A DNA stretch of 64,000 nucleotides from Kordiimonadales bacterium (lineage in GTDB: Bacteria; Pseudomonadota; Alphaproteobacteria; Sphingomonadales; Kordiimonadaceae). Below the pieces are notes generated by a model. It was not told where the DNA came from and searched no databases. It worked only from the letters and a program-made list of their open reading frames with translations. Location of the stretch: NCBI GenBank assembly GCA_002401685.1, contig NVTU01000042.1, positions 1-64,000 on the forward strand, written 5' to 3'. A program made the position numbers and the translations under genes. Of this stretch, positions 8,871 through 17,057 are shown piece by piece (the stretch's first letter is position 1; each line of letters opens with the position of its first letter).

Positions 8871-9014
8871 TGCCTCTTCCCTTCCCCCAAAATTATCTGA
8901 GCAAAAGGCAACAGTAATGCCAAATCCCACAGTCGCAGCGCTCAGGGCTGGAAGTTCACCAGCAGACCGACTATATCTAAGCTGTCATTTTCATTTGTGA
9001 GGGGCTTAGTTGGC

Positions 9015-9341
9015 GTGATTATTACCAATATCGAGAATATTCCGGGGCGGACGGTTACTGAGGAACTAGGGCTAGTGCAAGGCTCGACCGTACGCGGCAA
9101 GCATATTGGCAAAGACATTGCCGCCTTCTTCAAAGGTTTGATCGGCGGTGAAATTAAAGGCTATTCAGATCTTCTTGTAGAAGGCCGCGAAGAAGCCACC
9201 TCCCGCATGGAAGGCCACGCAAAGGATCTTGGTGCTGACGCTGTGGTCAATGTGCGCATCACCACGTCGAGCATTACTGGCGGTGCCGTTGAACTGTTAG
9301 CCTATGGCACAGCCGTAAAGCTCTCCCCTGCCAATGGTTGA
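9015..9341 (+). CDS. YbjQ/UPF0145-family protein
   Basis: A 108 aa cytoplasmic protein matching the YbjQ (UPF0145) pattern: IITNIENIPGRTV at the start, the VQGSTVRGKHIGKDI block, GYSDLLVEGREEA in the middle helix and GADAVVNVRI near the end. The family forms pentameric rings and is sometimes called heavy-metal binding, but its biochemical role is not established. GTG at 9015 gives the usual family N-terminus (M-I-I-T) and has GAGGGG upstream. An earlier in-frame GTG at 8997 would add six atypical residues and overlap that site. The stop overlaps the start of the next YbjQ-type gene by eight bases, so the two are co-translated. Confidence 0.85.
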   Translation: MIITNIENIPGRTVTEELGLVQGSTVRGKHIGKDIAAFFKGLIGGEIKGYSDLLVEGREEATSRMEGHAKDLGADAVVNVRITTSSITGGAVELLAYGTAVKLSPANG

Positions 9342-9894
9342 TTTCTCTTCCCAAATTGATGAATTTGACAAGGCTCTAGCTGAGATGCCTGAGGTGATGC
9401 AGTTTTTCTTTGGCGGGAATTTTTATGATTTTATCGCCGGTAATATCTATCAGGCCATCGGCATTGGTGGCCTTGGCTGGCTAATCGCCACCCTTTACGA
9501 ACGCCGCCACAATAAACAAATGGCTGAGCGCGAAGCTTTGCTCGGCGACATCAAAATCAGCACTACCAAACACATCGGCAGCAATGCCGCCAGCGGCGTG
9601 ATGATATACGGGTCGGTCGTTGTGGCGCATGATTTCTTTCGTACACTTATCATACAGTTCAGGAAGATAATTGGCGGCAATATCAAAGCCTACGAAAGGC
9701 TGGTTGTGCGCGGCAGGCGCGAAGCACTGATCCGCCTTAGGGAAGACGCCCGCCTACGCGGCTTTGACCGTGTGGTCAACGTGCGCTACGGCAGCAGCCG
9801 TATTTCTGGCCTGTTCATCAATGCCGTCGAATTGGTAGCCTACGGCACCGGCATTAAAGATCACGCCAAAACCAACATCTCGCCCAAAAGCTAG
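9334..9894 (+). CDS. Membrane-anchored YbjQ-like protein
   Basis: The 186 aa product has an acidic N-terminal region, one hydrophobic segment (around residues 30-52, FYDFIAGNIYQAIGIGGLGW) and then a YbjQ-like domain from about residue 70 (ISTTKHIGSNA, GNIKAYERLVVRGRREALIR, GFDRVVNVRYG, NAVELVAYGTG). The middle helix is more basic than in the upstream YbjQ gene. The start overlaps the end of that gene by eight bases, so the two products are probably made together and may form mixed rings tethered to the inner membrane. Function is unknown. The pairing of a soluble and an anchored copy is the notable point. Confidence 0.72.
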   Translation: MVDFSSQIDEFDKALAEMPEVMQFFFGGNFYDFIAGNIYQAIGIGGLGWLIATLYERRHNKQMAEREALLGDIKISTTKHIGSNAASGVMIYGSVVVAHDFFRTLIIQFRKIIGGNIKAYERLVVRGRREALIRLREDARLRGFDRVVNVRYGSSRISGLFINAVELVAYGTGIKDHAKTNISPKS

Positions 9895-9997
9895 ATTTTT
9901 ACCTCCCTGTTATGTTGGTCGGTAGACCTCTGTTCAACTACTTGACAAAATCAACCATTTACTTGATTATCACAAGCACACCTATACGGAGGCTGTG

Positions 9998-10939
9998 ATG
10001 CATCAAGATACGAATATCCAAAAAATTCTGTCGGTACGGCAGTTTAACCGTTTTTATACACAGGAGTTTGGGTTCCTTCATAAGCGTATGTTGAGCAGTA
10101 ATTACTCCCTCGTCGAGGCGCGTGTCGTATACGAGCTTGCCAACCGCGAGGAAACTACAGCCAGCGAAATCGCGGCAGCTCTGAAACTTGATGCCGGATA
10201 TCTCAGCCGTATTTTGAAGAAGTTTGAGGAAAGCGGGCACCTTCTGCGCTCAGCCAGTTCAACAGATGCCCGTTCAATGCGCTTATCCCTAACGGACAAA
10301 GGCGCCCAGGAAGCCGCTGACCTTACCGTCATGGCTACCGCCGATATCGCAGAGAAATTCAAAGGCCTTTCAGGCGACCAATTGCACGACATGGTAAGTG
10401 CCATGCAGACCATTGAGAAAACACTTGGGCAAGGTGATACAAAGCCGCGAACTGCCATCATTCGCGACCATAGGCCCGGCGATATTGGTTGGGTCATCTC
10501 GTCCCAAAGTAAATATTATGCGGATACCTGGGGCCTGAACGAGAATTTCGAAGCTCTTGTAACCCGTATCGCGGCAGATTTTATCAGCGGCTATGACCCC
10601 AAGGTCGAACACTGCTGGATCGCAGAGGTAGACGGCCGAAACGTTGGCAGCATTTTTCTTGTTCAGGAAGATGCCACAACAGCCAAACTGAGGCTGTTTT
10701 ATGTGGACGAAAGCGCGCGGGGGTTGGGGCTGGGTTCTCGCCTGCTGGAAGAATGTATGACTTTCGCTGAACGCGCGAGCTACCAACGCATCGTGCTTTA
10801 CACCAATGCCATCCTAGCACAAGCACGGCGGCTCTACGAAAAAGCGGGGTTTCGCCTAACGTCTGAGGACAAACATACGGACTTTGGTGACCCACAAGTT
10901 GGCCAAAACTGGGTACATGAGTTTAGAAACACCCCTTGA
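9998..10939 (+). CDS. MarR-type regulator fused to a GNAT acetyltransferase
   Basis: Residues about 1-145 form a MarR winged helix (ETTASEIAAALKLDAGYLSRILKKFEE followed by the wing around DARSMRLSLTDKG). Residues about 150-313 are a GNAT domain with the acetyl-CoA loop ARGLGLGSRLLEEC and the C-terminal YEKAGFRLTSE strand. This fusion is a known bacterial architecture, usually 300-320 aa, and this copy is complete at 313 aa. It presumably links DNA binding with acetyl transfer or with sensing of a small amine. ATG 9998 is chosen over the adjacent GTG 9995, since GGAGG lies five bases before the ATG. It stands alone before the FMN riboswitch. Confidence 0.9.
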   Translation: MHQDTNIQKILSVRQFNRFYTQEFGFLHKRMLSSNYSLVEARVVYELANREETTASEIAAALKLDAGYLSRILKKFEESGHLLRSASSTDARSMRLSLTDKGAQEAADLTVMATADIAEKFKGLSGDQLHDMVSAMQTIEKTLGQGDTKPRTAIIRDHRPGDIGWVISSQSKYYADTWGLNENFEALVTRIAADFISGYDPKVEHCWIAEVDGRNVGSIFLVQEDATTAKLRLFYVDESARGLGLGSRLLEECMTFAERASYQRIVLYTNAILAQARRLYEKAGFRLTSEDKHTDFGDPQVGQNWVHEFRNTP

Positions 10940-11004
10940 ATTCTCCACAGACGCCCTATATCTAGCTGTATGCTGCTGGTTGTCAGCAGCATGAAATAGC
11001 TTGT

Positions 11005-11150
11005 ACTCAGGGCAGGGTGAAATTCCTGACCGGCGGTATTTCCTGAAAGGGAAGAGCCCGCGAGCGCCTTTTGTTTTCAAAAGGGTCAGCAGATCCGGTG
11101 AGATGCCGGAGCCGACGGTATAGTCCGGATGAGAGAGTGGAAGCGGTGAT
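11005..11150 (+). promoter_or_regulatory. FMN riboswitch (RFN element) in the ribB leader
   Basis: The leader carries the conserved RFN pieces in order: AGGGCAGGGTGAAATTCCTG, then ACCGGCGGTATT, GAGCCCGCGAGCG, GGTCAGCAGATCCGGTGAGA, TGCCGGAGCCGACGGT, and AGTCCGGATGAGAGAGTGG. This is a full aptamer for flavin mononucleotide about 110 bases before the ribB start. The sequence after it ends in a run of eight T residues (about 11191-11198) before the ribB ribosome site, so control may act by early termination. High FMN should lower ribB expression. Confidence 0.95.
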
Positions 11151-11259
11151 TGTTGGTGCCAATAGGTGCCCGTGATTGCTATATATGGCTGTTTTTTTTG
11201 CAGGCATATAACCGCACTTTAAGCCCTGATTCCTGCTGCCCTAATTTGAAGGACATACA

Positions 11260-11934
11260 GTGAATCAGAACCAACCTACATTCGAGACCAGAAAGTCAGC
11301 GCTGAGCGGTACGCCGCACGAGCGCGTAGACATTGCCGTTGCCGCACTAAAAGCAGGCGGCGGCATTCTTGTGGTTGACGACGAAAACCGCGAGAACGAA
11401 GGCGATATGATCTTTGTCGCCGAAACACTCACCAACGCGCAAATGGCGCTTATGGTACGCGACGGCACGGGTATTGTATGCCTAGCCCTAACCGGCGAAA
11501 AGCTTGATAGCCTCAATTTGCCGCCAATGGTCGCAGATAACACTTCGTCTATGGGCACCGGTTTCAGCGTTACCATTGAAGCCGCAAAAGGCGTGACGAC
11601 AGGTGTTTCAGCGGCAGACCGTGTAACCACTATTCAGGCTGCTATAGCAGACGGCGCAGTGCCAACAGACCTCGCACGGCCGGGCCATGTATTCCCACTG
11701 CGGGCTGCCGCAGGCGGCGTGCTCACACGCGAAGGCCACACCGAAGCGTCCATTGAATTCGCTGAACTAGCCGGTTTCAAATCAGCTGCCGTGCTGTGCG
11801 AACTAACCAACCCTGATGGCACGATGGCGCGCTTGCCGGAGATCATGTCGTTCGGCGAAAGGCAGCAGATGCCTGTGGCAACGATTGAGGATCTCATCCT
11901 CTACAAACAAGCCGTGCAAACGGTTGCCGCCTAA
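11260..11934 (+). CDS. ribB: 3,4-dihydroxy-2-butanone 4-phosphate synthase
   Basis: RibB converts ribulose 5-phosphate into formate and the four-carbon unit of riboflavin. The acidic Mg2+ site is seen as [11 protein letters not shown] (residues 39-49). [29 protein letters not shown] and [14 protein letters not shown] follow in family order. At 224 aa it is the stand-alone form, with no fused GTP cyclohydrolase II. The start is GTG at 11260 with GAAGGACA upstream. It is alone under the FMN riboswitch and is followed by a hairpin terminator, so it forms a single-gene unit. The rest of the riboflavin pathway must lie elsewhere. Confidence 0.96.
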   Translation: MNQNQPTFETRKSALSGTPHERVDIAVAALKAGGGILVVDDENRENEGDMIFVAETLTNAQMALMVRDGTGIVCLALTGEKLDSLNLPPMVADNTSSMGTGFSVTIEAAKGVTTGVSAADRVTTIQAAIADGAVPTDLARPGHVFPLRAAAGGVLTREGHTEASIEFAELAGFKSAAVLCELTNPDGTMARLPEIMSFGERQQMPVATIEDLILYKQAVQTVAA

Positions 11935-11943
11935 TAAAGCATC

Positions 11944-11976
11944 GCAAGGTCACAACATGTGGCCTTGCTTCCTTTT
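11944..11976 (+). terminator. Rho-independent terminator after ribB
   Basis: GCAAGGTCAC (11944-11953) pairs with GTGGCCTTGC (11959-11968) with a single G-T step around a five-base loop, followed by TTCCTTTT. It lies ten bases after the ribB stop. Confidence 0.75.
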
Positions 11977-12019
11977 GCCGCGCCTTGCCGTAGTTTACCG
12001 GCTGAAGGCCATGCTGTAA

Positions 12020-14464
12020 TTATTCTGCATGCAGCACCATGGCGGGCCGCGCTCGCGCAGCGCGCCAAATATGGAAGAACGTTGTGCCCCACGCCATCAC
12101 GAGCACTAAAGTAAGAGTGCCTATCACCGGGACTAAACCAAGGTCAATCCGTTCGGAAAACCGGGTAATATACTGAGTTTGCAGGAACAAGAATGCCAAG
12201 GGCAGGCCGAGGGCAATCGCCAGCATCACGGGCTTATTGAACTGCCACATTAAAAGCTGGAGTATCCGTGTCAGGGTCGCGCCGTGTACTTTACGGATAC
12301 CAACTTCGAGCCTTTTAGAAGCCGCGAGATAAGCAGTCAGAGCATACAGCCCGGCCGCGGCCATCGTCAGCGTAATCACAGTGATAACAAACAAAATGAT
12401 TTGCTGCTGCCTATACGGGCCGATGGCCACGTCAGCCATCTCTGAAACAGGCCTGACGCGAACTTTAGCTGTCGGATCGATGGTTTGCCATGCATGATTA
12501 AGGGCAGGAAGATCGATCACCGTACCTGCACCGTAGACCACTGTAAGCGCCGTCAGGTATGTTTCGCGCTGAAGATAAAATGCAGGCATCAAGGCTTCAG
12601 TTGGCAGCCCCAAGCGGATATCGGGCACCACACCAATGATTGTACGGGCGGAAGAGATAGGTGCTTCGCCTCCGGTATTGACCATAAAGGAACGTCCAAT
12701 GATGCGCCCCGGATCAGTGAAGCCAAGCAATCTCATTGCCGTTTCATTTATAATATAGTTGTGCGGTAAGCTGTTGATACTGGCCTCCTCAGCGGTGAGA
12801 TAATCCGCATCGCGGTCATCGCTGAAAGCACGCCCGGCCAGCATATCAACGCCGAGCTGATCAAAATACTGGCTATCAATATCAATGAGCTGCACACGGA
12901 GGTTATCTGTGACGCCTTGAATATTGAAAAACGTAAAGGACCCAGCGACATGAAAAGGCGGCAACGCATTACGCGACACTGAGGCAACGCCCGGTAACTT
13001 TCGTACCGTTTCTGCTACCGTTTGCCCCATGCCCGAAGGGCTCATCCCGGTGATAGCCACCATACGGTCTGATTCTATCTGCAGCGTCCGGCTAAGCAGG
13101 TGTTGGTTTTGCAACTGGACAACAATGAAGCCAAATATGAGCGCTGTTACAACAGCAAATTGGGCAGCGACCAGTGTTTTCCGCAGCCCGCCCGCAGTGC
13201 GCGCCAACGTTAAAGTTCTGCTGATGGAAACGTTTTTAAGCAGCCCGGAAAACAGCAGAATTGGATAGATACTGGAGGCAAGCCCGACGCCAAAGGCCGT
13301 TAGAACCAGCATAATAATCAGCTGCGCATCGATCATGTTACCGAAATGCATGTCAAAACCGCTAAGTTCCTGCAGTGCTTGAAATAAATCGAAGGAAGCA
13401 AGGAAAGAGACAGTCAGCGCAATAAAGGCAAAGAGCGTATTCTCGGTGATAAACTGTACAGCGAGATTGAGCCTGCCGCTGCCAAACACACGGCGCAGGC
13501 CAATTTCGCGGGTGCGGTTTATCATCCGGGCACTGGCGAGGCTGATAGCATTCAGAATTGCGATCCCGAGGATAAGGCTTCCAATCAGCCGCACAAGAAG
13601 GATAATACTCACCCCTTCAACCTCAAAACCCGCAACTTGCACGTCAGTGATTGGGCGTGCCCATAGGCCGCTAAAATATTTCTGCCCCTCAGCGCTCATA
13701 TTGGCGCGCAATTGTTCGGACAATCGTTGCTCAAGCAAGGCAATATCAACGCCGTCTTTCGCAACCACATAATTAACGAGGCTACCCTGTGTGGAGCGCC
13801 AATTGTTTTTGACGCTGCGGCCGGACAGTCGAGCATAAAAATCGATGGGGACAAGAAAGTCAAAGGCCGAACGGTTGCCTGGATTGGTCATCAAATGGCT
13901 GTTCATTGCTAAGTCTTTATAGACCCCAACGACGGTGACCGAACGGCGGTTATCGATATTGAACGTTTTACCAATTGGGTTTTCAGCGCCGAAATGGAAA
14001 GCCGTTTCGCGTTCACTCAGAAGCGCAACATCGACTTTACCCGCGAAAGCTTCTCTGCTGCCGCGTATAAGTTCCACGTCAAAAATATCGAGCGTGTCCA
14101 TATCAACTGCCCGGATTTCCAGCGGCAGATACAGTCCGTCCTTCTCGTAAGCAACGGTGGCGGTTATGACACGCCCCGCAAGCTCAATTTCGGGTGCGCG
14201 GTCCCGTAAGCCATCAACAGTACCGGTAAAACTGTGGAAACGCCGCAACCGCCCGGATGGGTGGCCAGGTGCCAGCGCCCGGTTGACTGTATAGATTCTA
14301 TCAACTTTTGAGAAACCGCTTTCGAAGTTCCCCATATAGTGAGCAAACGAAAAAGTCAGCGTGAAGATGGTGAACCCAACCACAAGCCCAATTATATTGA
14401 TAAGAAAACCTGAAAGGTCCCGATGCGCGCTGCGCCAAGCCATCAAAATATAATTTCTAAACAC
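12020..14464 (-). CDS. FtsX/MacB-type ABC transporter permease without adjacent ATPase
   Basis: The 814 aa inner-membrane protein has the double MacB layout. A first TM helix (about residues 18-40) is followed by a periplasmic MacB-like domain (about 45-265) and three TM helices of the first FtsX domain (about 275-420, with RTREIGLRRVFGSG). A second TM helix near 440, a second periplasmic domain and a second FtsX domain (about 690-805, with RLEVGIRKVHGA) complete it. The two ARxxEIGxRK-like coupling segments show both halves are intact. Such permeases export lipoproteins, peptides or drugs or act mechanically on the envelope, and need a cytoplasmic ATPase that is not encoded next to it here. 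The start at 14464 overlaps no neighbour. The substrate is unknown. Confidence 0.88.
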   Translation of the reverse strand: MFRNYILMAWRSAHRDLSGFLINIIGLVVGFTIFTLTFSFAHYMGNFESGFSKVDRIYTVNRALAPGHPSGRLRRFHSFTGTVDGLRDRAPEIELAGRVITATVAYEKDGLYLPLEIRAVDMDTLDIFDVELIRGSREAFAGKVDVALLSERETAFHFGAENPIGKTFNIDNRRSVTVVGVYKDLAMNSHLMTNPGNRSAFDFLVPIDFYARLSGRSVKNNWRSTQGSLVNYVVAKDGVDIALLEQRLSEQLRANMSAEGQKYFSGLWARPITDVQVAGFEVEGVSIILLVRLIGSLILGIAILNAISLASARMINRTREIGLRRVFGSGRLNLAVQFITENTLFAFIALTVSFLASFDLFQALQELSGFDMHFGNMIDAQLIIMLVLTAFGVGLASSIYPILLFSGLLKNVSISRTLTLARTAGGLRKTLVAAQFAVVTALIFGFIVVQLQNQHLLSRTLQIESDRMVAITGMSPSGMGQTVAETVRKLPGVASVSRNALPPFHVAGSFTFFNIQGVTDNLRVQLIDIDSQYFDQLGVDMLAGRAFSDDRDADYLTAEEASINSLPHNYIINETAMRLLGFTDPGRIIGRSFMVNTGGEAPISSARTIIGVVPDIRLGLPTEALMPAFYLQRETYLTALTVVYGAGTVIDLPALNHAWQTIDPTAKVRVRPVSEMADVAIGPYRQQQIILFVITVITLTMAAAGLYALTAYLAASKRLEVGIRKVHGATLTRILQLLMWQFNKPVMLAIALGLPLAFLFLQTQYITRFSERIDLGLVPVIGTLTLVLVMAWGTTFFHIWRAARARPAMVLHAE

Positions 14465-14620
14465 AGTCCGTGTCCTTCCCCGTTTACTATCTGAGCAACT
14501 GTTTTCGCTGCTTTCATAAAGACTTCTACCAGCAAGGTATACGCCAGTTTAGCGGCAGAATAATTTTAGTATATTTTATAGGGGTTTAGTCTTTTTTGGG
14601 GAAAAATATTTCACAAAAAC

Positions 14621-14636
14621 TGTTCATAAATGAACA
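14621..14636. promoter_or_regulatory. Perfect inverted repeat upstream of the permease gene
   Basis: TGTTCA (14621-14626) and TGAACA (14631-14636) are separated by TAAA. The site lies in an AT-rich stretch about 155 bases before the permease start, a plausible operator position. The regulator is unknown. It does not match the alphaproteobacterial LexA box (GTTC direct repeats). Confidence 0.4.
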
Positions 14637-14741
14637 CCCATTGTCCGATTTTGAACAAACTTAGTATTTCCGTAACCGGCGGAACTCGTTGGATTTTTTT
14701 CCTGCATTGGGGCGTAAGGCCTCAAGGAACAGGCCTCTGCC

Positions 14742-15659
14742 CTAGCAACGAACTGGGCTGAAGGGGAACGGCCGGAAATTGGCATAAATACCGAGGCGCT
14801 CGCTGTGTGTTTCGGCATGCCCCCTGCGGTGAAATCCGCGGATGTCTGCAATGACCAACGTGTTCGCTTTCACGGGGAACGACGTTGGTTGGGGTAAACC
14901 CATATAGCGCAAATCCGCAGGTGTCGCACGGAACGCGCCGCCTTGTGTTACCCCAGGCCTACCAGAGGAGGCCCGCACGCTTTTCTGATGTTCCCACTTA
15001 AGACGTTTGTCGTTCATCTTATGGCTGCCCACAACATAATCCAGTGGGCCGTGCTCGGGTTCTACATCCTTGAAGAAGTACCAAAGTTTCACGGCAGAAT
15101 GAAAGGTATCCCGGTGTAATAGTTTCTGGTTGTCAGGGTTAGCGCCGTCGTCCCCGTGAACGGTTTGGTATAGCTGAAATTTTCCAGGTCGTCTTATTGT
15201 CCCCGCGGCCTTACGGTAGAGTTGGCTGATACCTAGGGCCGAGGCGAACTTAAAACACGCGGGCGTTTTCTCTTCAGTAATATCCAGGAACCGATTGAGC
15301 GTGCCGCCATCATAGCGGTCAAACCCGCCCGGGAACGGCTGCTTATCGCCAAAGCCTTTGCGGACAGTATTACCGACGATGGGATATGTATCTGCTGCCG
15401 CAGCAAAACTCTCTAACGCTTCTTTCTTTATCGCCGTAAAAGCGTCAGTTGGCAGATAGTTAGGCAGGGCTACAATGCCGTCGCGCAGGAACGTGCCGAA
15501 ATTCGCGGGCGTGCCAAGATCCTGGAACCTACGAGCAGCCAGACATGCATCAGCAAGGCGGATCCTGGCTTTATGCAGGCCATATTCGTTCAGTTTCGCG
15601 TGCCCAATCCACTTGCGGGCAAAAGATTTTTCTGAACTAATCAGCTCGAAAACTGACAT
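14742..15659 (-). CDS. PhyH-type Fe(II)/2-oxoglutarate dioxygenase-like protein
   Basis: The C-terminal half resembles the phytanoyl-CoA dioxygenase superfamily. The HxD metal pair is H182 and D184 in LLHRDTFHS, the distal histidine is H277 in DIRGFHRRGHA, and the 2-oxoglutarate-binding arginine could be R288 in HSERLGIYANFRP. Such enzymes hydroxylate lipids, amino acids or natural products in the cytoplasm. The start is placed at ATG 15659, because AAAAAGGA lies six bases upstream. An ATG at 15665 overlaps that site. Length 305 aa fits. The substrate is unknown, and no biosynthetic cluster surrounds it. Confidence 0.78.
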   Translation of the reverse strand: MSVFELISSEKSFARKWIGHAKLNEYGLHKARIRLADACLAARRFQDLGTPANFGTFLRDGIVALPNYLPTDAFTAIKKEALESFAAAADTYPIVGNTVRKGFGDKQPFPGGFDRYDGGTLNRFLDITEEKTPACFKFASALGISQLYRKAAGTIRRPGKFQLYQTVHGDDGANPDNQKLLHRDTFHSAVKLWYFFKDVEPEHGPLDYVVGSHKMNDKRLKWEHQKSVRASSGRPGVTQGGAFRATPADLRYMGLPQPTSFPVKANTLVIADIRGFHRRGHAETHSERLGIYANFRPFPFSPVRC

Positions 15660-15785
15660 TGGCATTCCTTTTTTTAACTGCGACTGTTTATTTTTCGCTA
15701 CTGGCAGCGCTAGGCTATAGCTCGCAGAGACAATCAGCCGTATATAAACGCCTTCGCTCCGTCGGTATAGTATCAGTTATTTGTT

Positions 15786-15804
15786 GCAAATGATTATCAA
15801 TATC
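15786..15804 (+). promoter_or_regulatory. Fur box upstream of the PepSY-domain gene
   Basis: GCAAATGATTATCAATATC matches the 19-base Fur consensus (GATAATGATAATCATTATC) at 15 positions by my count. It lies 14 bases before the start codon, a place where a bound repressor would block transcription or initiation. This predicts induction under iron limitation. Confidence 0.75.
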
Positions 15805-15817
15805 GCTAAGGGGTCTT

Positions 15818-16546
15818 ATGTCACAAGATAAGGTTTACAGCATGCCCCACGATACTGCGCGCCCCCCGGTAAAAAAGAACGGCCTGGGCTATCATTTCAT
15901 CCCTGCCCGTTTCCAAAAGGCCAACATCCTTATCTGGCTAAAACGCGTGCATGCCTGGACGGGCCTTTGGGGCGCTTTAATATTCTTACTTGTCGGCACC
16001 AGCGGCTTTCTGCTGAATCACCGTTCCACTCTTAAGATCGATACTGGAAAAGCAATTGAAGTTGCGGATATTGAGATCAGGATTGACCCGACCCTGATTA
16101 ATTCCAGCCGCGACCTTGAGCGTTGGGTTCAGGAACGCTTTGACTTTAAGGCTGACGAAGCCCAAATCCGCACACGGCTCCGCCAGAAGGCGCGGTTCAA
16201 CGACGAAGAACTTACCCGCCCTGCCAAATATGATGTCCGTCTTCGCGGCCCTAACCGCACCATCACCGCCGACTATACGCAAGGCGCCAATATAGTGAGC
16301 ATGAAGGAAGTTGAAAACAACGTTTGGGCCTTTCTGAAAAACCTGCATAAAGGTTCAGGGCTCGGGGTGATGTGGATCTTGTTTTTTGATACGGTCGCCG
16401 GCGCGCTTTTGATGATGAGCCTGACGGGCTTCCTCCTCTGGAGCAAACTGCACGGGCCTAGGCTTGTAGGCCTTGGTCTGCTTTTTGGCAGCCTAGGTGT
16501 TGCGGTAGCTGCGGCGTTCCCATTTATCATAGGATCACTAACCTAG
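15818..16546 (+). CDS. PepSY-associated TM-helix protein, probably iron-regulated
   Basis: The 242 aa inner-membrane protein has a cytoplasmic basic N-terminus, one TM helix (about residues 50-68), a periplasmic region (about 70-175) and two or three TM helices at the C-terminus (about 180-240). The motif RVHAWTGLWGALIFLLVGTSGF with its conserved histidine, and NLHKGSGLG ahead of the third helix, match PepSY_TM proteins. Many of these accompany siderophore receptors and may reduce or process ferric siderophores in the periplasm. AAGGGG precedes the ATG. The overlapping Fur-type box supports an iron role. No TonB-dependent receptor is adjacent. Confidence 0.82.
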   Translation: MSQDKVYSMPHDTARPPVKKNGLGYHFIPARFQKANILIWLKRVHAWTGLWGALIFLLVGTSGFLLNHRSTLKIDTGKAIEVADIEIRIDPTLINSSRDLERWVQERFDFKADEAQIRTRLRQKARFNDEELTRPAKYDVRLRGPNRTITADYTQGANIVSMKEVENNVWAFLKNLHKGSGLGVMWILFFDTVAGALLMMSLTGFLLWSKLHGPRLVGLGLLFGSLGVAVAAAFPFIIGSLT

Positions 16547-16555
16547 GGCCGCGCT

Positions 16556-16924
16556 TTACGCTAAACCCGGAGCCGCGAAGATAGAAATTCCTAAAAACAG
16601 TATCCACTGGGGAAATTGCATCAGTTTCAGCTGGTGCTTCACAATCATGATCAAATTCCAGACCATAAAACTGACGGCAAGCAGAAACGATAGCCAGCCT
16701 AGCTCAATGCCTTCAGGAAAGTAAGCTGCCCAAGCAAACGCGCCGCCCATAGCAAACAAAACGATGGTCACAAGATGCCAACAATAATAGTTGGTAAATT
16801 TTGGAACTTTTTTTAAGTCTGATGCTTCTAGTAGCGGCCCGGCAATTGCTGGCCCGCCAACAAATGTATGAACGGCAAACGTAAAAAAACTAGCTGCGGC
16901 TGCGCCCAGAAAATACCAATTCAT
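16556..16924 (-). CDS. Small four-helix membrane protein, function unknown
   Basis: The 122 aa product consists almost entirely of four hydrophobic segments (about residues 4-25, 48-68, 75-93 and 103-121), with short polar loops (ASDLKKVPKFTNYYCWH). No motif of a known enzyme or transporter is visible, and I do not recognise the family with confidence. AGGGAG lies upstream of the ATG at 16924. It converges with the PepSY gene, with nine bases between the stops, and is divergent from the acyl-CoA synthetase. Confidence 0.65.
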   Translation of the reverse strand: MNWYFLGAAAASFFTFAVHTFVGGPAIAGPLLEASDLKKVPKFTNYYCWHLVTIVLFAMGGAFAWAAYFPEGIELGWLSFLLAVSFMVWNLIMIVKHQLKLMQFPQWILFLGISIFAAPGLA

Positions 16925-17057
16925 GCTTAAGCTCCCTGTTTTCGGTTGGCCGGACCATAGCAGTTAATGTAGATGCTGACGGCCCTAGCGGCAGCTTGCC
17001 GCACCGCACACTTTACAGACCAAGCAATCGCCCTATTCTTCAATCAAGGAAACACTG

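Noticed and set aside
14621-14636. TGTTCA-TAAA-TGAACA considered as a LexA box
   Set aside because: The alphaproteobacterial LexA box is a direct repeat (GTTC-N7-GTTC); this is an inverted repeat, so it is kept only as an unspecified dyad.
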